Shown here: one piece after another, positions 1 to 7,934 of the stretch
Numbering within the stretch: position 1 is the first letter of the stretch
Layout of the letters: each line of letters starts with the position of its first letter
Source: Sphingomonadaceae bacterium
Lineage (GTDB): Bacteria > Pseudomonadota > Alphaproteobacteria > Sphingomonadales > Sphingomonadaceae
Direction: 5' to 3'
DNA length: 38,856 nt
NCBI GenBank assembly: GCA_947451875.1
Contig: CANGBE010000001.1
Coordinates: 1-38,856 of the forward strand
Position numbers and translations under genes: made by a program
Notes under the pieces: model-generated
What the model saw: only the letters and a program-made list of their open reading frames with translations
Database searches by the model: none
Told to the model about the DNA's origin: nothing

Positions 1-986
1 GGATGGAAGGACAGGGCATGCATGAGCGCCGCGAAATCCTCAGCGCTTATGTTGACCGGATCGTCGAAGGGCTGGACGGTATTTCCCGTGAGAGCCTGTC
101 CGGCCTGCGCATCGGCTGGGACGCGGGCAACGGCGCGGCGGGGCCCGCGCTCGAATTGCTGGTGAAAAAACTTCCCGGTGAACATTTTTGCCTCTTCACT
201 GAAGTCGACGGGAATTTTCCGAACCACCATCCGGACCCGACCGAAGAAAAGAACCTCGCAGACCTGAAAGCGCTCGTCGCGGCGAAGAACCTCCATTTCG
301 GAGTGGCTTTCGACGGCGATGGCGATCGGATCGGTGCAGTTGACGGTGAAGGCCGGGTGATCTGGGGCGATCAGCTGCTGATGATCTATGCCGAAGACCT
401 GCTGCGCATGGTCCCCGGATCGACGATTATCGCCGATGTGAAGGCCTCAAGCGCGCTGTTTGACAAGGTTGCCGAACTTGGTGGCAAGCCGCTGATGTGG
501 AAGACCGGGCACAGCCTGATCAAATCCAAAATGAAGGAAACTCATTCGCCGCTCGCCGGAGAAATGAGCGGCCACGTGTTTTTTGCGCATGATTATTATG
601 GTTATGACGACGCGCTTTATGCCGCTGTCCGCCTGATCGCTGCCTCGGCGCGGCTGGGCAAGTCCGTCACCCAGCTCCGCAGCGAAATGCCTGCGATGAT
701 CAACACGCCCGAACTGCGTTTCCAGGTGGACGAGAGCCGCAAGTTCGCGGTGATCGACGAGGTCAAGGCGCGGCTCTCGGCCAGCGGTGCTGACGTCAAC
801 GCCACCGACGGCGTGCGGGTGAATACCGCCGACGGCTGGTGGCTGCTGCGCGCATCAAACACGCAGGACGTGCTGGTCGCCCGTGCAGAGAGCCTGAGCG
901 AAGTTGGGCTGGGGCGGTTGATGGAACAGATCGATGACCAACTTGCCGCCTCAGGTCTGGAACGCGGCGAGCAGGCGGGACACTAA
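1..986 (+). CDS. Phosphomannomutase/phosphoglucomutase, 3' part (5' end outside window)
   Basis: Alpha-D-phosphohexomutase that interconverts the 1- and 6-phosphates of mannose or glucose, feeding nucleotide-sugar synthesis. The reading frame is open at the left edge, so the N-terminal domain with the catalytic phosphoserine loop is missing from view; about 327 residues remain. Visible motifs in order: the Mg-binding loop FDGDGDRIGAVD, the sugar-recognition loop GEMSGHVFF, and the phosphate-binding loop RASNTQD near the C-terminus. GEMSGH is typical of the PMM/PGM subgroup and differs from glmM at 36028. It ends tail-to-tail with the minus-strand molybdopterin subunit, the two stop codons overlapping by 4 bases. 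PMM versus PGM preference cannot be read here. Confidence 0.9.
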   Translation, partial: MEGQGMHERREILSAYVDRIVEGLDGISRESLSGLRIGWDAGNGAAGPALELLVKKLPGEHFCLFTEVDGNFPNHHPDPTEEKNLADLKALVAAKNLHFGVAFDGDGDRIGAVDGEGRVIWGDQLLMIYAEDLLRMVPGSTIIADVKASSALFDKVAELGGKPLMWKTGHSLIKSKMKETHSPLAGEMSGHVFFAHDYYGYDDALYAAVRLIAASARLGKSVTQLRSEMPAMINTPELRFQVDESRKFAVIDEVKARLSASGADVNATDGVRVNTADGWWLLRASNTQDVLVARAESLSEVGLGRLMEQIDDQLAASGLERGEQAGH

Positions 987-3706
987 ACTTTGCGGGTGCC
1001 GCTCACCTTGGCTGAACCGAACATGCCCATCTTGCACTTGCCGGAGAGGGAATCGCCATCGAACTGAAGGTCATACTTCAGCGTGATCTTCATCGGCTTT
1101 TCAACCTTGAGATCGAAACGAACGCGGTTGACCTCCAACGTTCCGCCGATAAAATCCTGCGAGCCTTCAGGACTATCGAAACGTCCTGATATGGCGTTTC
1201 CATCGACAGCAAAAGTCACCACCATGCCCTGCGGCCCCATCGGGGTTTTGAGCACCATGTCCCAAGCTCCGTCAACGCGCACTTCGCCCGCAGGGGCGGC
1301 GGCAGCCGGGGCGGGCTCGGTCGCTGGTGCGGCCGCTGCCACGACAACCGGTGCGGGAGCCGAATGCGCGGCGAGATCGCGGCCTTCTATCACCGAGAGC
1401 AGCTTTGTCGGCGTAAGCGGCAGCGCCAGCGGCTCGGGTAGTTCGCCAAAAGGGATCAGCGCATCGGCGATGGCATTGACCAGAGTCGGCGGGCCGATGA
1501 TCGCCCCGCCCTCACCGACGCCGCGCATCCCGCCCAATGCCTGTGAAGGCGTGTTGGCAGGGACGAATTCGAACTCGGGAATGTCGCTGATCGCCGGGAG
1601 CAAATAGTCTTTGAAGGTCGCTGACAGCGGGTTGCCGCGCGCATCAAAGGGCATCTCTTCCAGCAGCACCATGCCAATGGCCTGCGCGAGGCCGCCGGAA
1701 ATCTGGCCTTCTACCACTGCGGGGTTGATTACCGTTCCGCAGTCCTCGCTCGAGATCCAGCGCAGGATCTTCACAAAGCCGGTGTCGGCATCGACCTCGA
1801 CCACGCAGGCGTGGGCGGCGCTGGTGAAGGTCATCGGCGGCGGCTGATAGCGGTGTTGCACCTCCAGCCCGCTTTCGCAGCCGGGTGGCAGGCGGTCGGG
1901 CTCGCCATAGGCAATCGCAGCGATCTCGCCCAGCGAGCGCGACATTTCCGGCGCTCCGGTAACGTGCACCGTGCCGCCATCGATGGTAATGGTCTCGGCG
2001 CTGGCGTTGAGTAGATGGGCTGCGACGGTTTTCACTTTGGCCGCCAGAAGGTCTGCTGCCGATATGGCCGCGCCGCCGCCGATCACGCCCTGTCGGCTGC
2101 CCGCCGCGCCGGGCGAGAATCCGCCGCGCGCGCTATCGCCTTCGAACACTGTGACGTCTTCATAGGCTACGCCAAGCCGGTCGGCGATAATCTGTGCCAT
2201 GGTGGTTGCCGTTCCGTGGCCTTGGCTGTGGGTAGACATGGTGGCGGTGACTTTGCCGGTCGGCTCGATCCGGATCTGCGCCAGTTCGCCGGTCATCACC
2301 GGCATGGAGCCCGCCGAACCGGTTGGTTCGATATAGGTCGCGAGACCGAAGCCGAGGTAACGCCCCTCAGCCCGCGCTGCCGCCTGCTCCTTGCGGAAAG
2401 CAGCGAGGTCGAAATGGTGGAGCAGCTTTTCCATGCACTCGGCAGGAGTAATGTCTTCGCGCGGAATGCCCATCGAGCTGACGCTCGGCTGGTCTTTCAG
2501 TGTCACCAGATTGCGGCGGCGGATTTCCACCGGATCGATGCCGATCTTTCGCGCTGCCCTGTCGAGTAAGGTCTCGCGGATCAGTGATTCGATGGCCCAC
2601 GGCCCGCGATAGGCGGCAAGGCCATTGGTGTTGGTGTAATATCCGCGCGTAAGGAAGGCATAGGCGGGCATCTTGTATGCCCCCCAGACGAACATGTGCA
2701 CCGCGATGTTGTTGTCCGGCCCTTGCGGGTTCGCACCATTGTTGCAGGCATAGTCACCGTGGCTGGCGAGCAAGTGCCCTTCGGCATCAAAAGCCGCCTG
2801 CAGTGTCATCTCCGCCTCGCGGCACTGGTTGGAAGCGGTTAAGGCCTCATAGCGATCCTCGATCCATTTCAGCGGCCGCCCGAACAGCAGCGCGGCGAGG
2901 ATGACTGAGACCTCTTCCTTCCACGGATGGTTCTTGAGCCCAAATGATCCGCCAACATCCTTGGCGATCACCCGGATTGCGGTCTGTGGCAGGCCCAGCG
3001 ACTGGCTCACCCAGCGGGCGATCATGTGTGGGCTCTGGCAGGTGATCCACAGTGTGAGCTCTTCGTTGCCATCGCGCGAGGCAACAACGCCGCGTGTCTC
3101 CATCGGTGCTTGCGAGATGCGCTGGTGAACCACTTTCTGCGTCACCAGATGCGCTGCGCCGTTCAGCGTGGCGGCCAGATCATCGTCCAGCTCTTCGTCG
3201 CCCATTTCGGCGGCGATGTTGTCGCTGGTGCCGGGGTGGATCGGCGGGCCATTGCGCGCATCCGCCAAGGTAACGACGGGATCGAGTTCTGCGTATTCCA
3301 CTTCGATCAGCGAGGCAGCATCTTCCGCCAGCGCGCGGCTGTCAGCCACTACGAGCGCCAGCGGCTCGCCGACATAGCACACCCGATCACTGGCAAGCGG
3401 GGTCATCTCGACTTCGGGCGGCAGCAGGAAGAAGCTGAGCATCTGCGCGTTGAAGTGCGCGAGGTCGGCCTGAGTATAGACCGCGTGAACGCCCGGCATA
3501 TCGCGCGCGGCAGAGGTGTCGATGTTCAGGATATTACCGCGGGCTATGGCGCTTCGGGCAAAGGCGCAGTGCAGCATTCCCGGGAGCGAAATGTCATCGA
3601 CGAACTGCCCGCGCCCGGTTAGCAGGCGGGGGTCTTCTTTGCGGAGGACACGCTGGCCGATATAGCGTGCAGCTCCAAGTCCCTGCGGCAGTTGCTGAGC
3701 ATTCAT
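983..3706 (-). CDS. Xanthine dehydrogenase family molybdopterin-binding (CoxL-like) subunit with C-terminal extra domain
   Basis: Large catalytic subunit of a molybdenum hydroxylase (aerobic CO dehydrogenase/xanthine dehydrogenase family), 907 residues. Visible features: the early GQRVLRKEDPRLLTGRG entry motif, the moco-binding GGSFGLK region, QGHGT, and the catalytic glutamate in GVGEGG (about residue 732). The active-site loop reads AYRGPW (about 365-370), neither AYxCSFR of true (form I) CO dehydrogenase nor AYRGAGR of form II, so CO oxidation is unlikely and the substrate is unknown. After an Ala/Pro-rich linker (about 780-806) comes a 101-residue beta-rich module containing TPMGPQ and ending SGTRKV, which usual CoxL proteins of about 770-800 residues lack. 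It overlaps the 2Fe-2S gene by ATGA, so it is the last gene of the operon. No maturation genes (coxDEF, xdhC) lie nearby. Confidence 0.92.
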   Translation of the reverse strand: MNAQQLPQGLGAARYIGQRVLRKEDPRLLTGRGQFVDDISLPGMLHCAFARSAIARGNILNIDTSAARDMPGVHAVYTQADLAHFNAQMLSFFLLPPEVEMTPLASDRVCYVGEPLALVVADSRALAEDAASLIEVEYAELDPVVTLADARNGPPIHPGTSDNIAAEMGDEELDDDLAATLNGAAHLVTQKVVHQRISQAPMETRGVVASRDGNEELTLWITCQSPHMIARWVSQSLGLPQTAIRVIAKDVGGSFGLKNHPWKEEVSVILAALLFGRPLKWIEDRYEALTASNQCREAEMTLQAAFDAEGHLLASHGDYACNNGANPQGPDNNIAVHMFVWGAYKMPAYAFLTRGYYTNTNGLAAYRGPWAIESLIRETLLDRAARKIGIDPVEIRRRNLVTLKDQPSVSSMGIPREDITPAECMEKLLHHFDLAAFRKEQAAARAEGRYLGFGLATYIEPTGSAGSMPVMTGELAQIRIEPTGKVTATMSTHSQGHGTATTMAQIIADRLGVAYEDVTVFEGDSARGGFSPGAAGSRQGVIGGGAAISAADLLAAKVKTVAAHLLNASAETITIDGGTVHVTGAPEMSRSLGEIAAIAYGEPDRLPPGCESGLEVQHRYQPPPMTFTSAAHACVVEVDADTGFVKILRWISSEDCGTVINPAVVEGQISGGLAQAIGMVLLEEMPFDARGNPLSATFKDYLLPAISDIPEFEFVPANTPSQALGGMRGVGEGGAIIGPPTLVNAIADALIPFGELPEPLALPLTPTKLLSVIEGRDLAAHSAPAPVVVAAAAPATEPAPAAAAPAGEVRVDGAWDMVLKTPMGPQGMVVTFAVDGNAISGRFDSPEGSQDFIGGTLEVNRVRFDLKVEKPMKITLKYDLQFDGDSLSGKCKMGMFGSAKVSGTRKV

Positions 3707-4179
3707 TGGCCGGAATCCGCAGCAAGGCGGCGCGCGGCGCGGCGGATGCCCTGATATCCGGTGCAGCGGCAGATGTGGCCGGAAAGCGAATTCATCAGTG
3801 TTGCCTCGTCAGCCTTTTCCTGCCCGCCAGTCAGCGCCGCGAGGGTCATTAATATGCCAGGCGTGCAGAACCCGCATTGCAGCGCGTGCTCTTCACGCAT
3901 CACCTGCTGCACAGGGTGTAGCGTGCCGTCGCCATCGGCAAGGCCCTCGGCGGTGGTTACTTCCGAGCCGTCGGCTTGTACTGCGAGCATCAGGCAAGAG
4001 CGCACTGCGCGGCCATCAACTATCACCGTGCAGGCACCGCAAACGCCATGTTCGCAGCCGAGGTGAACTCCGGTGTAACCCGCCTCATCGCGCAGATAGT
4101 CACCCAGCGACATGCGTGCTTCAACAGTGGCTGCGTGACCGCGGCCGTTGATGGTCAGATTGACGCGGTGCTCGCTCAT
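3703..4179 (-). CDS. (2Fe-2S)-binding subunit of molybdenum hydroxylase (CoxS-like)
   Basis: Small electron-transfer subunit, 158 residues, carrying the two [2Fe-2S] clusters that link the Mo site to FAD. The N-terminal plant-type ferredoxin cysteines are in CEHGVCGACTV plus a later RSC. The second cluster uses QCGFCTPG and HICRCTGYQG. The start is set at 4179 because an in-frame ATG there follows a strong GGGGAGG ribosome site and overlaps the stop of the FAD-subunit gene by ATGA; the frame stays open further upstream but that part is out-of-frame FAD-subunit sequence. The length is normal for the family, and its place between FAD and Mo subunits fits a translationally coupled operon. Confidence 0.93.
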   Translation of the reverse strand: MSEHRVNLTINGRGHAATVEARMSLGDYLRDEAGYTGVHLGCEHGVCGACTVIVDGRAVRSCLMLAVQADGSEVTTAEGLADGDGTLHPVQQVMREEHALQCGFCTPGILMTLAALTGGQEKADEATLMNSLSGHICRCTGYQGIRRAARRLAADSGQ

Positions 4180-5045
4180 GCGGCCTCCCCGACTGTTAGA
4201 GCCTTGCGCAGGGTCTTGGCAAACAGGCGCTTGCCGACTGTCCGGCGGTATTCGGCGCTGGCATGGTGATCGTCGAAGGGCGCGCATTCGCTGAGTGCGA
4301 GTTCGGCGATTGTATCGGCATCGATGCTGCCCAATGCCTGCCCGAGCAGCGCCGCCTCTGCAGAGTAGGCGCGGATCGGTGTGCCGCCCATGCCGAACCA
4401 ACCGAGCCCGGCGCGGGTGATTGCTACACCTTCAATCGCCAACGCGCCGACCATGCCGACCAGCGCGAAGTCGCCAGGCCGCTGCGCCAGTTCACAGAAC
4501 AGGGGGGTGTGGCCGCTGGGCCAATGCGGGAAAGTGATTGCGGTCACCAGCTCATCGGGTTCGAGAATGGTCATGTAGGGGCCGACGTAGAATTCGGTTG
4601 CGGGAACCGAGCGCTGCCCCCGCACGGAGGCGATCTCGATGCTCGCACCCATGGCGACAGCGCAGGCGGGTTGCTCCGCTGCCGGTTCGCCCAAGGCGAT
4701 CGAGCCGCCCACTGTGCCGCGATTGCGCGTCTGGTGGTGGCCGACATGGCGCAAAGCTTCAACCAGCACGGGCAGTTCGGCGGCGAGCAGCGGGTTTTTC
4801 AGCGCATCGCACTGCCGCGTTGCTGCGCCGATGCGGATGCCGTTTTCGGTAAGCGATATGCCGGAGAGTTCCGGTATCTTGTTGATGTCGACGAGCACGA
4901 AAGGCTGGCTCATCCTGAGATTAAGCAGCGGCATAAGCGTTTGTCCGCCCGCGATTACCGTCGCCCCGCCGCCCGCTTCGGCGAGCACCTTGCAGGCCTC
5001 TTCGACCGAAGTCGGCGCGACATAGTCAAACGGAGCGGGCTTCAC
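4176..5045 (-). CDS. FAD-binding subunit of molybdenum hydroxylase (CoxM-like)
   Basis: Medium subunit, 289 residues, which passes electrons from the iron-sulfur clusters to FAD and on to the acceptor. The FAD-binding signatures VIAGGQTLMPLLNLRM and NRGTVGGSIALGEP are both present. The start is a GTG at 5045 (protein begins MKPAPFDYVAPTS) that overlaps the upstream CoxG-like stop as GTGA; open frame upstream of it is only a shadow of that gene. It overlaps the 2Fe-2S gene downstream by ATGA, so transcription order is CoxG-like, FAD, 2Fe-2S, Mo subunit. The C-terminal domain (about 180-289) matches the CODH flavoprotein fold in general pattern. Confidence 0.92.
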   Translation of the reverse strand: MKPAPFDYVAPTSVEEACKVLAEAGGGATVIAGGQTLMPLLNLRMSQPFVLVDINKIPELSGISLTENGIRIGAATRQCDALKNPLLAAELPVLVEALRHVGHHQTRNRGTVGGSIALGEPAAEQPACAVAMGASIEIASVRGQRSVPATEFYVGPYMTILEPDELVTAITFPHWPSGHTPLFCELAQRPGDFALVGMVGALAIEGVAITRAGLGWFGMGGTPIRAYSAEAALLGQALGSIDADTIAELALSECAPFDDHHASAEYRRTVGKRLFAKTLRKALTVGEAA

Positions 5046-5707
5046 ACCGGCCCTCCGCGCCCAGAGCGATAGCCTGCCACAGCCGAGGCCAGCGCCAAGG
5101 CCGCCGCGCCCAGCACCCAAGCCGGAGCCGCACCGCTCTGGCCGAGGAGGTAGCCAGCGACAATCGCAACCGCCAGCGCCGCCAGCCATGCGAGGGGGAA
5201 GCCGACAGCGTCTTCAGCAACGGGTCGAGCAGATGCAGCGGCGGAGGCTGCAGCAACAGGTGCTGCCACCCCGCTGACCACTTCACCGAACTTGGCGAAG
5301 AACCTGCCCGCCATCTGCTTTGCCGTAGCATCGATGATCGGGCCGCCCAGCTGGGCCATGCGCCCACCAACTTCGGCATCGACCTCATAGCTGACCAGCG
5401 TGCCCGCGCCATCATCACTCAACCGCACCTTGGCGCTGCCTTTGGCGGAACCGGCGATGCCGCCATTGCCCTGCCCGGTGATGGTATAGCCATTGGGTGC
5501 GACGATATCGGAAAGCTGCACAGACCCCTTGAACCGCGCGCCGATGGGGCCGACCTTTACTTCGGCCAACGCGATGAATCGGTCCTCGCCATCACGATCA
5601 AGGCTTTGGCAGCCGGGGATGCATTGGCGTAGCACCTCAGGATCGTTGAGCGCCGCCCAAACCTTGGCGCGCGGGGCACCTACCCGCTGTTCTCCCGTCA
5701 TTCGCAT
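5042..5707 (-). CDS. CoxG-like SRPBCC protein with C-terminal membrane helices
   Basis: First gene of the operon, 221 residues. Residues 1 to about 145 form an SRPBCC (Bet v1-like) domain of the CO dehydrogenase subunit G family, recognisable from VGAPRAKVWAALNDPEVL, IPGCQSL and the GSAKVRLSDDG region. The last 50-60 residues are two hydrophobic segments (one begins LAWLAALAVAIVAGYLLG), so the protein is probably held in the inner membrane by its tail. Family knowledge: CoxG proteins tether the hydroxylase to the membrane and are thought to couple it to quinone. Start at 5707 is an ATG with a second ATG two codons later; either could be used. The palindrome at 5727-5747 lies just upstream. 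Confidence 0.88.
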   Translation of the reverse strand: MRMTGEQRVGAPRAKVWAALNDPEVLRQCIPGCQSLDRDGEDRFIALAEVKVGPIGARFKGSVQLSDIVAPNGYTITGQGNGGIAGSAKGSAKVRLSDDGAGTLVSYEVDAEVGGRMAQLGGPIIDATAKQMAGRFFAKFGEVVSGVAAPVAAASAAASARPVAEDAVGFPLAWLAALAVAIVAGYLLGQSGAAPAWVLGAAALALASAVAGYRSGRGGPV

Positions 5708-5726
5708 CGGCTTCGAATCCCCGATT

Positions 5727-5747
5727 TATGATACACTGTGTCTTATA
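5727..5747. promoter_or_regulatory. Imperfect 21-bp palindrome, candidate operator between divergent operons
   Basis: The sequence centred on T5737 has arms TATGATACAC and GTGTCTTATA; 8 of 10 position pairs are complementary, with a perfect ACACTGTGT core. It sits 20 bases upstream of the CoxG-like start and about 160 bases upstream of the first CMD-like gene. The pattern TGATACAC-N-GTGT resembles TetR-family operators. No TetR gene is present in the window, so the cognate regulator is unknown. Confidence 0.45.
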
Positions 5748-5909
5748 TCTTTCTCTTAGAGTAGTCTCCGGATCGGGCGCAAGTCCATATGGTGTTTGTA
5801 GCGATGGAGTGGGGTGGCGCATCTTCCCGGCGATCACTGGCATTGCTACCCTTGCCCTCGCGGCGCGCCTCGCCAACACTCGGCGAAACAGCTGAGAGGG
5901 ACAGGCCCG

Positions 5910-6539
5910 ATGGGCGCGATTGAAACCGGAGAAATTCCCGTTGATGTGGCAGCGCGGCACACGCAAACGCTGGGTGATGCCCCGCGCATTGCCCCGCTGA
6001 AGCAGGCGGAAATGGAGGCTGATGATCTAGCCCTGTGCATCGCAATTCGCGAATCCGTTGGTGTTTACGAACACAGCCGCATTCCTGATTACATGCTGAC
6101 GATGGTCAAGCATCCGGAGATTTTCCGCCGACAGATGGAAATGGGCACCACGATCTTTCATGGCCGCCTGACCCCGCGAGAGCGCGAAATTGCGGTTTTG
6201 CGTGTGGGGTGGTTGTGCCGCGCACCGTTTGAGTGGGGGCAGCACGTTGCTGTTGCTGCTCGCTATGGCTTGTCCGCCGAAGAGATCGAGCGGATAACGC
6301 ATGGATCATCCGCTGAAGGGTGGTCATGCCACGAAGCAGCCATCTTGCGCGGGGTGGAGGAAATGCTGGGTGATCAGTGCATCAGCGAGGCTACGTGGGC
6401 TGTGCTCGCGGTGAGCTGGGACGAGCAACAGTTGATCGAATTTCCGATGATGGTCGGGCAATATGTCGCTACGGCCTATGTGCAGAACTCGCTTCGGATC
6501 GCGCTGGAAGGCGATAACTCGGGGTTGGCCCGGCGATGA
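5910..6539 (+). CDS. Carboxymuconolactone decarboxylase (CMD) family protein, copy 1
   Basis: Protein of 209 residues with the all-helical CMD/AhpD-like fold. The core motif LTPREREIAVLRVGWLCRA, then PFEWGQHVAVAARYGLS and EEIERI, is the classical CMD signature (EWxxH). There is no CxxC, so AhpD-type disulfide peroxidase chemistry is unlikely. Function may be lactone decarboxylation or a related reaction, but the substrate is not readable. The start at 5910 was chosen because of the AGAGGGA ribosome site about 8 bases ahead; upstream frame has no conserved content. It overlaps copy 2 by ATGA and diverges from the molybdenum hydroxylase operon. Confidence 0.88.
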   Translation: MGAIETGEIPVDVAARHTQTLGDAPRIAPLKQAEMEADDLALCIAIRESVGVYEHSRIPDYMLTMVKHPEIFRRQMEMGTTIFHGRLTPREREIAVLRVGWLCRAPFEWGQHVAVAARYGLSAEEIERITHGSSAEGWSCHEAAILRGVEEMLGDQCISEATWAVLAVSWDEQQLIEFPMMVGQYVATAYVQNSLRIALEGDNSGLARR

Positions 6540-7153
6540 AGCAGTCTAATAAAGAGGCCGAGGCCCGCGAACTGGAAGTGTTGGGCCAGCCGATCCGCAT
6601 TACACCGCTTGAACAGGATGAACTGGGGCCGGATATTCGCGCTTATGTTGCCCGCATTGGTGCTACGCTTGGCTATGAGGCACCTGAGGTGCTCACCACC
6701 CATTTCGCTGTTGTAGCGCGCCATCCAGCCCTGTTCCGCTGTCAACTGGAAACCGGGATTATGTTTTTCTCCGAATGCGCCCTGCCACCGCGCGAGCGCG
6801 AACTGGCGGTTCTGCGTACGGCATGGCACGCGGGCGCGCCTTATGAATGGGGCGAGCATGTCAATATCGCCCGCAAGCTGGGCGTCACGCCTGAGGAGAC
6901 CGACCGGGTTCGCGCAGGCCCCAATGTGCTGGGCTGGGGCGAACACGAAAGGGCACTGCTGACGGCGGTGGACGAACTGTTTGCCGACAAGATGATCTCG
7001 GATGCTACTTGGGCCAAGCTGGCAGCTAAATGGAACGAAGCGCAGCTGATCGAACTGCCCTGTCTGGTCGGCCAATACCTGGGTGTCGCCATGCTGCAGA
7101 ACTCGCTGCGTATGCCTTTGGCGCGGGAATCCAGAGGATTTGCAGAAAGATAG
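6536..7153 (+). CDS. Carboxymuconolactone decarboxylase (CMD) family protein, copy 2
   Basis: Protein of 205 residues, clearly paralogous to the preceding gene: RITPLEQDELGPDI mirrors RIAPLKQAEMEADD; PPRERELAVLRTAWHAGA and PYEWGEHVNIARKLGVT mirror the CMD signature. Again no CxxC motif. The ends also match (QNSLRMPLARESRG against QNSLRIALEGDNSG), so the pair came from a tandem duplication followed by marked divergence. Translation is coupled to copy 1 by ATGA. The two may form a hetero-oligomer (inference). The cytochrome b gene follows after 43 bases. Confidence 0.88.
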   Translation: MKQSNKEAEARELEVLGQPIRITPLEQDELGPDIRAYVARIGATLGYEAPEVLTTHFAVVARHPALFRCQLETGIMFFSECALPPRERELAVLRTAWHAGAPYEWGEHVNIARKLGVTPEETDRVRAGPNVLGWGEHERALLTAVDELFADKMISDATWAKLAAKWNEAQLIELPCLVGQYLGVAMLQNSLRMPLARESRGFAER

Positions 7154-7196
7154 GCGCTGGGTTAGTCTAGCATCTTGATTGAACAGGGTGCCGCCG

Positions 7197-7934
7197 ATGA
7201 ATGAAGCTGCCGACCCGCCCAAGATGGTGAAGCGCCATCGCCTCTCCACCCGGTTATGGCACTGGATCAACGTGATCAGCGTGGCGATTATGCTGATGAG
7301 CGGGCTGATGATCTTCAACGCTCACCCCCGGCTCTACTGGGGGCAATATGGCGCCAATCCTGACAAGGCGTGGCTGGAGCTGCCCGACTTTCCCGGCTGG
7401 ATAACCATTCCATCCTATTACAGCCCGGCCGACGCGCGGGTCTGGCATCTGGCTTTTGCCTGGGTGCTGGGCACGGCCATCGCCGCCTATCTGGTCTGGT
7501 CGCTGGTCAACGGCCACCTGAAGCGCGATCTGCTGCCCAAGCTGGTCGAGCTTTCGCCCAAACATCTGTGGCAAGACATCAAAGACCACGCCGCGCTGCG
7601 CTTCCCCACGGGTGAAGCCGCACTGGCTTACAACATCCTCCAGAAGCTGGCCTATGGCGGGGTACTGGTGGTGCTGTTGCCCGGAATTATCCTGACGGGA
7701 CTTGCCATGTCGCCGGGTGTCGATGCTGCTTGGCATTGGCTGCCGGAGATGTTTGGCGGACGGCAATCGGCAAGATCGATCCACTTCCTATGCGCGGCGG
7801 GTCTCGTTGCCTTCTTCGTCATCCACATCGCGATGGTGGTGCTGGCGGGGCCGATCAACGAAGTGCGATCCATGATCACCGGCTGGTATCGCCTGCCGCA
7901 GCCCAAGGCCGAACGGAGTAAAGATCATGACTGA
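7197..7934 (+). CDS. Cytochrome b/b6-domain (b561-like) membrane protein
   Basis: Integral membrane di-haem cytochrome b, 245 residues, of the kind paired with periplasmic molybdoenzymes. Four main hydrophobic segments are seen; candidate haem histidines occur in RLWHWINVISVAIMLMSG, RVWHLAFAWVLG, ARSIHFLC and FFVIHIAMVV. The start at 7197 (MNEAADPP) is preferred over a TTG 18 bases upstream; a GAACAGGG stretch precedes it. The gene overlaps the next by 8 bases, so it probably delivers electrons between the quinone pool and that molybdoprotein, much as YedZ/MsrQ does for YedY/MsrP, although the sequence belongs to the b561-like rather than the YedZ group. Confidence 0.85.
   Translation: MNEAADPPKMVKRHRLSTRLWHWINVISVAIMLMSGLMIFNAHPRLYWGQYGANPDKAWLELPDFPGWITIPSYYSPADARVWHLAFAWVLGTAIAAYLVWSLVNGHLKRDLLPKLVELSPKHLWQDIKDHAALRFPTGEAALAYNILQKLAYGGVLVVLLPGIILTGLAMSPGVDAAWHWLPEMFGGRQSARSIHFLCAAGLVAFFVIHIAMVVLAGPINEVRSMITGWYRLPQPKAERSKDHD

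Noticed and set aside
983..5707. Annotation as true carbon monoxide dehydrogenase (coxMSL)
   Set aside because: The active-site loop is AYRGPW, without the cysteine of form I CODH, and the coxDEF maturation genes are not adjacent.
5711..5726. TTCGAATCCCCG resembles a tRNA T-loop 3' half
   Set aside because: A tRNA ending here would lie inside the CoxG-like coding start, and no A-box, anticodon arm or acceptor stem partner is found in the 70 bases before it.
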